Below, one piece after another: positions 57,355 to 64,000 of a stretch of DNA of 64,000 nucleotides. The stretch is from NCBI GenBank assembly GCA_029204225.1, contig CM055114.1:16329502-16393501 (forward strand). The letters run 5' to 3'. A program made the translations under genes and the position numbers. Each line of letters opens with the position of its first letter. Position 1 is the first letter of the stretch. Below the pieces are notes generated by a model. That model was given only the letters and a program-made list of their open reading frames with translations, was not told where the DNA came from and did no database searches. This stretch comes from Diphasiastrum complanatum (Eukaryota > Streptophyta > Lycopodiopsida > Lycopodiales > Lycopodiaceae).

Positions 57355-57546
57355 AAATTGGGCCTCTAGATTGCCCCTTCCTCCCCCAAGTGACTTTCGC
57401 CATGTTTTAAGAGCTTCTCGGCGGCGGCCCTATGTTGTTGTTCATACTTTTGGGGATTGTTTTGCAACAATTCCCCTATCACCTTCCTCCAATCCCTTTT
57501 GGAGCACCATCCAGGCTTTGTGGGATTCTTGGGATTTCTCACGGCT
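57355..57546 (-). pseudogene. First visible exon of the same gene, with a frameshift
   Basis: Minus strand: GWCSKRDWRKVIGELLQNNP, QKYEQQHRAAAEKLL, then the frame that fits the donor (TWRKSLGGGRGNLEAQF / GTAAGTGC) is shifted relative to the first part, near the run CTCTTAAAACATGG. The gene is cut upstream by the gypsy LTR beginning near 57599. Function unknown; a DNA-transposon accessory ORF is one possibility. Confidence 0.5.
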
Positions 57547-57598
57547 CTTGTGATACCACAAAAATGTTAAATATTGAATATTAATATAAATATGGCAT

Positions 57599-58818
57599 GA
57601 TATAGTCAAAAATGAAGATATGAGCCGGTTAAGTATAAATCATGAAGAGGCCTAAGTCATTTTTCGGGAATATATCTCCTAAGTACTTGCCTTGTAATTA
57701 AGGACAAGACCTTTAAAAGGAAAAGACATTGTCTTGGATAACCTTTACTAGGTCGTCCATACAAAACGACTAGATATGAAAAGACATGGTAAACTAGAGT
57801 AACTTTAACTCATAGTTAAGTATACCTCCTATGGTATAGTTGAACGCATTTTCAGTCTAATTGTTAACTAGACCCTTTCGCGGGAGCGACGCACCTGTTG
57901 TTTTAGAGGTGTGTTTGTTCATCCCGTAGAACATATATAGATCTCGCACTTCAGTCTCGATCATCGAGAGAGAAGAGTTTATGCTTATGTAAGAGGTTGA
58001 AGAACTGAATAGAGTCTTGTGAATTATTCTCTCTTATCTCTGTTCCCCGCACTGTTGAGTGTGAGTGATTTTGAGTCTGCTAACAATCTCTAACGCATTT
58101 CATGAATTACTCTCTGATCAGACAGACGCTCTAGTGCATTACAATCATTTGTTGTGTTTCCATGAAGCATGCTCTAAAGAACTGTCTTTAAACCATCTTA
58201 TTCGTCTGTCGCGAATACTTTTTTTTTGGCACTCGAATAACGACTATCTTTGGTACAGTCTAGCACGATCATTGAATAAAGTTGTATGTATACATATGAG
58301 ATGACAGTCCATGTCTGAAGAATTGAGTCTCATATCTGTTTTCCTGATTTGCATTGACATAAGTTTCTAACGTATCCTAAAACTCTTCGTGTTCTTTAAC
58401 CATTAAGTTGGGCTTTAGTTGTTGAGGACTTCTGTCTAGAAACGAATAGTTCGCAAACGTGATTAATTAATTGTCTACACAGTCGCAAATACATCGAACA
58501 ATTCTCGATTCTTTGTTGATACCTTAATCAGCCAGAGTGTAGTACTGTTGTCCTACTCTGATAACATCTCATCTGTAGAATGCTCTTCATTCGATTCGAT
58601 AGAGGCCAAATTGTTGCTCTGAATTTATTAACATTACCCATCCCAACCATAAGTAATATTGGTTACTTTTTAATGTCTATCAACAACCAGAGTAACACTC
58701 GAAACCACTTGCCATAATTGTACCAAAAACATAACTTTCTAACGCTGTCCTCTGTGGGAACGACATTATTTACTATAAAATCTATATTAATTCTATTGGT
58801 ATAGTACGACATATACCA
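57599..58818 (+). repeat. 5' LTR of a Tat-like gypsy element (start approximate)
   Basis: The right end (...ACGACATATACCA) is set by the primer site five bases on. TGATATAGTCAAAAATG at 57599 is a plausible start. AT-rich with no coding signal. No partner LTR lies in the window. Confidence 0.55.
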
Positions 58819-58823
58819 ATTTT

Positions 58824-58842
58824 TGGCACCATTGTCGGGGAT
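58824..58842 (+). promoter_or_regulatory. Primer binding site, tRNA-Asp type (Tat/Athila style)
   Basis: TGGCACCATTGTCGGGGAT resembles the TGGCGCCGTTGCCGGGGA site used by Tat/Athila gypsy elements, with three C/G-to-T/A changes. Confidence 0.75.
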
Positions 58843-58893
58843 AGTTTAGGAAAGCTATCAGAAATCTGACAAATCCATCTTCATCTCTTGTGT

Positions 58894-59970
58894 ATGTCAG
58901 ATAGAGAATCTAGATTAGAACGATACCGTAAGCTTAGAGAGGAATTTTTACAAAGAGAAAGTGAGAATACAAGTCGAAGAATTCTAGACGAAATTATTGC
59001 CCAGTTACTTGAACTCCTAATTAGCTTCGGTATGTAGGGTCCTGCTGCACGTTTCACTTCTATCTCTAAAATTAAATATGATTATTTTAAAGGGCTTCTT
59101 CCGATGATGTAGATAGCTATGTCTCACAATTCTAGTCAATCGCTAACACAAATAACGAGGGAACTGACATAGACAAACTAAAATCTTCCCTGGTCTACTA
59201 AGAAAACAGACGCACATCTGGTATAGCCAAGTTGAACCAGGCCGTGTAGGAACCTGGTACTTGTTGAAAGATGCGTTTCTGAACCAGCTCAGAGAGATCG
59301 GTTACAAATCTAGAATTCTTGGACGTTTGAATAATGTTTAGAAGAAAAGTAAAGAATCCCTTCGCAAATATACACAAAAGGTTAAAAATCTCATAGGAAA
59401 ACTAACTGGTGTATATCTCGTAGATATGCAAATTGAATGATTTTTGGCTGGTTTACTACCAAAGATTGATCGGTATTGCAGACAAGGGAACATGACTTCC
59501 TTAGCAGCAGTAATAGCTAGTGCCCAAAATTTTGAGACCTCAAAACTAGCACGAAAGCGACGATCGACTAAGAAATCTCGAAAGTTGAAGACTGTTTCTA
59601 GTGATAGTGATGATGATTCAGATTTTGATCTAAGTACCATTTCCTCAAGCTCAAAATCTGAAAGCAGCAATTCATCAGAAAAAGCTAACAAAGGAGAGAG
59701 AAAAAATAAACGATGAACTAAACGAAAGGACGACACAAAAGTTGTCGAGGATAAGTCGTCAACTTCTAAAGTTGAAAAGCTTTGGAAGAGTAATATGGCT
59801 GACCTTAATAAAAAGTTTAATGACTTGAAAGTGCAGATCTCTGAAGTTGCAGATAAAAGACCAAAAGCGTCTTCTTCCAACTCAAGAATGTGGTGTACGA
59901 AATGTGGAACTTCTGGACACACTAAGGAAGACTGCACTACTGAGAATGTCAAATACATTGAAGATCCTGC
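58894..59970 (+). pseudogene. Tat-like gag
   Basis: ATG 58894 opens 47 codons (MSDRESRLERYRKLREEFLQ) to TAG 59035. Capsid motifs follow in shifted frames (TWYLLKDAFLNQL; MAGLLPKIDRYCRQGNMTSL from 59444). An Asp/Ser-rich and basic region leads to the knuckle CTKCGTSGHTKEDC (about 59896-59937). Confidence 0.75.
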
Positions 59971-60300
59971 CCAGGAGGTACTTAAGATTGATATTACCAT
60001 TGCGGGATGCCTGATCGAAAAAGTGTCAATTGACTCTGGTTCCAGTGTGAATATAATAACAGAAGACACAGCTCATGCTTTGGGGCTGACTGACATTCAA
60101 CCGACACATTAAAACATCAAGTTAGCTGATTTGACACGAGAAAAACCTGTTGGAGAACTGAAGGATGTCACTGTCTACATTCAAGCCAAGCCATTCACAA
60201 TGAATTTCGTTGTTATCAAACCACTCGGTTTGTCATCCTATTCTGTACTGATTGGATGACCTTGGCTTTATCAATCAAACGCAAGTGTACATTGAAAATC
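59971..60300 (+). pseudogene. Tat-like protease
   Basis: VSIDSGSSVNIITEDTAHAL (catalytic DSG intact, about 60027-60085), TAA at 60110-60112, then FVVIKPLGLSSYSVLIG followed by TGA where Arg is usual (IG-stop-PWL). The structure is a full retropepsin with point lesions. Confidence 0.75.
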
Positions 60301-60676
60301 TAGAGAGATGAGATTTCAGACTGCTGAGACCAATAACCGAGGTAAGCCAACAGAACAAATCACAACCTGGAGTCGTGACAAAGATGAAGGTGAAACTCCT
60401 TTGTCCAACACCAGCTTTACATCAGAAGGATCTTCGTATGCCTTGAATATTTTTCCCAAAGAATCTGATATTGAAGTGCAGTACTTTGAATGTTATGAAA
60501 AATCCTAATGACGAAGAATTTTTCGATGCCTGTGACATTGAAGCGAATGTTTTTATGAAGAAATTAACGTTGCAGACACGAACTCGAAAAAGTTTGACGA
60601 TTCGAATCACGAATTTGAACACGAATTTGGTAACAAGAACCAAGTTGATGACAAGAAAACATTTGCGGAGTCAACC

Positions 60677-61605
60677 ATGCGTGAAATTCATGGCCATTCC
60701 AAGGCCAGTATGACAGAAGGTATCATTTTACCAGATTCTACTGAACTGATTGAACTTGCACCTGGCAGATTTGTGCATGTTTCAAAGTCACTTGGAGAAT
60801 CGGAGTTAGTGGAATTCACTGAACTATTGAAGGAGTATCAAGACGTTTTTGCCTGGTCGCTCGACGATTTAAAGGATATACCTACAGAATTCGGAGAGCA
60901 CCAAATTGATCTTAAGGAAGATGTTTTACCTATTCAACAGAGACAGTATCGTCTCAATCCTAAGTACTCTCTCATGGTTAAGGACGCACTTAACAAGCCC
61001 CTTAAAGCAGGTATAATCTATCTCGTCTTAAGTAGTGAATGGGTTTCACCCATTGTTGTCATCCCAAAGAAGAAGACTGGTAAAATACAAATATGCCAGG
61101 ATTTCCGCAAACTCAATGCTGCCACAAGGAAGGACCATCATCCTCTGCCTTTCACTGATTCCATCCTAGATCAGGTTGCTGGTCAAGAGCGTTACAGTTT
61201 CTGTGATGGCTTTTCTTGATATAATCAGGTTGGAGTGCGAAAGGAGGATCATTCAAAGACCACATTCACTACGAATTGGGGCACTTATGCCTACAACAAA
61301 ATGCCCTCTGGTCTTTGTAATGCACCAGCAACTTTTTAGTGAATTATTATGTTATTTTTGCTGCCTTCCTGATAACTTTTCTCGAAATATTTATTGATGA
61401 TTTCTGTGTATACAGTGATATAAAGACACACCTGCAGAAGCTGAAATCAACATGGCAACGGTGTCGAGATACTTGTTTATCTCTTCATCTAGACAAATGT
61501 TTTTTTGGTATGAAAGAAGGAATATTGCTCGGACACAGAATATCTAACAGAGGAATAGAAGTCGACAAAGATAAGGTCGAGCTTATAAAGAATCTCCATA
61601 ACTAA
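60677..61605 (+). pseudogene. Tat-like reverse transcriptase
   Basis: DVFAWSLDDLKDIPTEFGEH, QRQYRLNPKY, WVSPIVVIPKKKTGKIQICQ-type block and RKLNAATRKDHHPLPF are in one frame to TGA 61217. Then GLCNAPATF in a shifted frame, and FIDDFCVYSD (active-site DD) from about 61390, ending in LGHRISNRGIEVDKDKVELI. Frameshifts and stops make it inactive. Confidence 0.8.
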
Positions 61606-61680
61606 GAGCTTTCTTAGGACATGTGGGCTATTACAGAAGATTTATTCAAAATCGTGCTTTGATGCCTCTCTTACACATCT

Positions 61681-62584
61681 ACTGAAGAAACAAGTGGAAT
61701 ACTTGTGGACGAATGAACAGCAGAAAGCATTCGAAGATCTTAAGCAAAGGTTGATTAATGCTCATATTCTGAGAGCACCCAACTGGGCTATTTTATTTCA
61801 CAGTTATGTGGATGTTTCTGCATTTGCTATTGGCGTCTGTCTAAGCCAGAAGGACGACCAGAAGAAGGATCATCCCACCTACTATGCGAGTCGACAGCTC
61901 AGTGCATCAGAGAAGAATTATTCGGCTACAGAAAGGGAAGCACTGAAGAAACAAGTGGAATACTTTTGGATGAATGAATAGCAGAAAGCATTCGAAGATC
62001 TTAAGCAAAGGTTGATTAATGCTCCTATTCTGAGACCACCCAGCTAGGCTATTTTATTTCACAGTTATGTGGATGTTTCTACATTTGCTATTGGCGTCTG
62101 TCTAAGCCAGAAGGACGACCAGAAGAAGGATCATCCCATCTACTATGCGAGTCGACACCTCAGTGCATTAGAGAAGAATTATTCGGCTACAGAAAGGGAA
62201 GAACTTGGCATGATTTTCACTGTTAAAAAATTTTGGCATTATTTGTTGGGATATGCATTTATTTTTCATGTGGATCATTATGCTCTTAAATATCTTGTAA
62301 ATAAACCAGATCTATCAGTACGAATTGCTCGATGGGTTCTACTTCTGCAAGAATTCACTTATCAAGTAGAGCTTCATCAAGGAAAATATCATACGAATGC
62401 TAATTATCTATCGCAACTCAGCACCGAAAAAATTGAAGACCCTATCAATGATGATTTTCCAGATGAACATTTATTCGAGATTTCATCTACAAATTCACTA
62501 TATTTAGATATTATTACTTATCTTAAGGATCAGATATATCCGGAACGGTTACGATTTGGAGCAAAAGACAGTTTTTCAATATAA
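61681..62584 (+). pseudogene. Tat-like RNase H with in-frame internal duplication
   Basis: FEDLKQRLINA.ILR.P, FHSYVDVS.FAIGVCLSQKD and HP.YYASR.LSA.EKNYSA occur twice, 261 bp (87 codons) apart. The second copy continues into HYLLGYAFIFHVDHYALKYL and the rest of RNase H. TAG at 61979 and 62046 interrupt the middle. Confidence 0.8.
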
Positions 62585-63548
62585 GGTAGCACCTTATACA
62601 ATTATTAACAACGTTCTGTACAAGCTTGGTGCTGACCATCAACTACGAAGATGTCTCGAAGATCCTGTCCAGGAGGTACTATTTATTTTTCAAAATGATG
62701 CGACTACTAACTATGTACAAGGTACTACAACATCAGCCCAGCAGGACAGACCCAAGTTTGCACCAAGAAGACATAATCCTCCTGAATTTGTTGGACCAGC
62801 GAAGTCTCAAACTATGACTAAACCAGTTTTGGGAAACTGCTACTACTGTGGAGAGCCGAGACATTTTTCTCATGACTGTCCTCAACCGCAAAAGCTGATT
62901 GGTTATGTACCATTATGCTTGAATTGCAGAGAGCTTGGCCACAAGTATCCTGACTGCCCTCATCCGCAAAAGCCGCGACCCAAATATCAGTATGTAGCAA
63001 CACCAGCTGCTGCAGACACGAAAGTGAAAGCTGTGACTGATGTTGTTGTGCAGAGAATTGACGTTATTGAAGGAAAACTGGCAGAGACAGAAGATCAGTC
63101 CGGGCCAAGTGACGTGGAGAAATTATTCAAAGTCACAATGAGAAGCAAAAGCTCCTCGAAACTTGATCAGAAATTTTTGACAAGGCGCAGAAAATCCTCA
63201 AAGAATAAATCCTCTAGCAAAACAACGAACAAATCTACGACTAAAGAAGATCTCAAAGATGACCCTGACTATAACCGCAATGCCGTGAAGTTATTTGCAA
63301 AAGATATCTCAGTAGAAACAAAGGAAATCATCAACGCTGAACTTCAGACAACTGTTGTAGAAAAGGTGGTCACTTTCAAGGAAGAGGACGAAGAAATCAC
63401 GAAGATAAAATTGTTTAGTGTTGTTATCGATAAACCAACCTCAAAATCAAAGACGAAAGAATATGACATCGTGACTAATATTGGATCCCTTTGTCCGCAA
63501 GTAGTTCAAATATCTCTACTTTTGATTTTGACTCCTTCGATTCTCTGA
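62556..63548 (+). pseudogene. Integrase start fused in frame to gag zinc knuckles
   Basis: Residues 1-45 are the start of a Tat-like integrase (YTIINNVLYKLGADHQLRRC). The frame then passes without a stop into gag sequence: a P/Q/R-rich stretch, CYYCGEPRHFSHDC and CLNCRELGHKYPDC, a Ser/Lys-rich region and Glu-rich end. The integrase finger and core are absent. The last ~20 residues read into antisense copia sequence. It is a product of rearrangement rather than an evolved protein, although the frame is intact for 330 codons. Confidence 0.7.
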
Positions 63549-64000
63549 CTTTTGTTGGCTTGGTACAAGGCTTCTATGCTCATGTGACATAGCCTCTTTT
63601 GCCACAGTACATCTGTCAATTCCTGAGTTTGATTGGCTTGTTTGATTTTTGCTCAAATGTTCAAGTGATACAAATTTCCTTCTCTGTTGCCCTTAGCAAC
63701 TAGGTTATTAGAATCTTCCTCGAACAATCTACAAGAGTTCTTTGTGAAGGGGTTATTGACATGCCTGTATCAACTATCTTAAATAGTTTGTCTTCTCGTA
63801 CTCAGATAAAATTTGTTTCAAGGAAACAAAATGTGAGGTGGCTCCTGAATCAAGTACTTCATCTCGAATTGAATTAGATGAATAACATAGATCAGTAGTA
63901 ACAGAAGCTGCTGAGTTCCTTGTTGCCCTATCTTTTGCTGCTCCGGAGTATTCTACTTTGTCTTCGACATAGTTTAAATCTGAAGGTTCGCTTTGATTCT
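63500..64000 (-). pseudogene. Copia protease and pre-integrase fragment, family D
   Basis: Minus strand from the right edge: NYVEDKVEYSGAAKDRATRN, then EVLDSGATSHFVS (copia protease), stops, and LTDVLWQKRLCHMSIEALYQ (integrase finger start) near 63555-63615. It continues off the window. The break with the Tat-like element lies near 63500. Confidence 0.65.

Larger units (their letters stand above)
57599..63500 (+). mobile_element. Tat/Athila-like gypsy element, rearranged and decayed
   Basis: Plus strand: LTR, tRNA-Asp-type primer site, gag, protease, RT, duplicated RNase H, the start of integrase, then an in-frame switch to gag-type zinc knuckles. Many stops. It ends near 63500 where minus-strand copia sequence begins. 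Confidence 0.8.

Overview
This window is AT-rich nuclear DNA of a land plant. Plant-type Ty1/copia and Ty3/gypsy elements fill most of it, several with primer sites matching plant initiator-Met tRNA or the Tat/Athila-type tRNA-Asp site, together with decayed plant DNA-transposase exons. The species cannot be named from the sequence. I see no intact host gene, no rRNA or tRNA gene and no CRISPR. It reads as a nested retrotransposon cluster with two fragments of spliced gene.

Layout. 1-1381: 5' end of a gag-only copia-type element. 1382 to about 6700: decayed gypsy element with a 3' LTR. 7242-14495: a second gypsy remnant split by a complete copia element (family A, 7689-13845, matching 682-bp LTRs, 5-bp target duplication). 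14496-16584: gag of a third gypsy type with four zinc knuckles. 16585-17327: last exons and 3' flank of a transposase-like gene. 17328-22898: a complete non-autonomous element (family T) with one uninterrupted 1030-codon ORF that has a copia gag at its N terminus and no protease, integrase, RT or RNase H. 22899-25054: transposase-like exons, a 55-bp tandem repeat and a (GA)n array. 25055 to about 27330: first copy of a second non-autonomous copia-like family (N). 27331-34789: mostly unassigned, with a GC-rich island, a gypsy RNase H/integrase fragment and exons of an unidentified minus-strand gene. 34790-40099: GC-richer LTR sequence and a gypsy element with only gag and protease. 40100-40553: another transposase-like gene end. 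40728-45094: a chimeric copia element (family A RNase H joined to family C RT, integrase and gag). 45095-48866: segmental duplications and long (GA)n arrays. 48867-51622: second copy of family N. 51623-52037: a possible transposase C terminus. 52038 to about 55545: second, broken copy of family A, with a family T solo LTR nested in its 5' LTR. 55545-56115: a block packed with short inverted repeats. 56882-57546: three in-phase exons of a minus-strand gene. 57599-63500: Tat-like gypsy element with an RNase H duplication and an integrase-gag chimera. 63500-64000: protease and pre-integrase part of another copia element on the minus strand.

The main theme is non-autonomous LTR elements. Family T gag is clearly related to family A gag, both elements carry the same iMet primer site, and their LTRs share a TTCACACGTGTGAA palindrome. 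The inference is that family A-type elements supply protease, integrase and RT in trans. The gag/protease-only gypsy element carries five regularly built stem-loop motifs between its primer site and gag, which is where a packaging signal would lie. Together these suggest several independent gag-carrying parasitic retrotransposon families in one neighbourhood.
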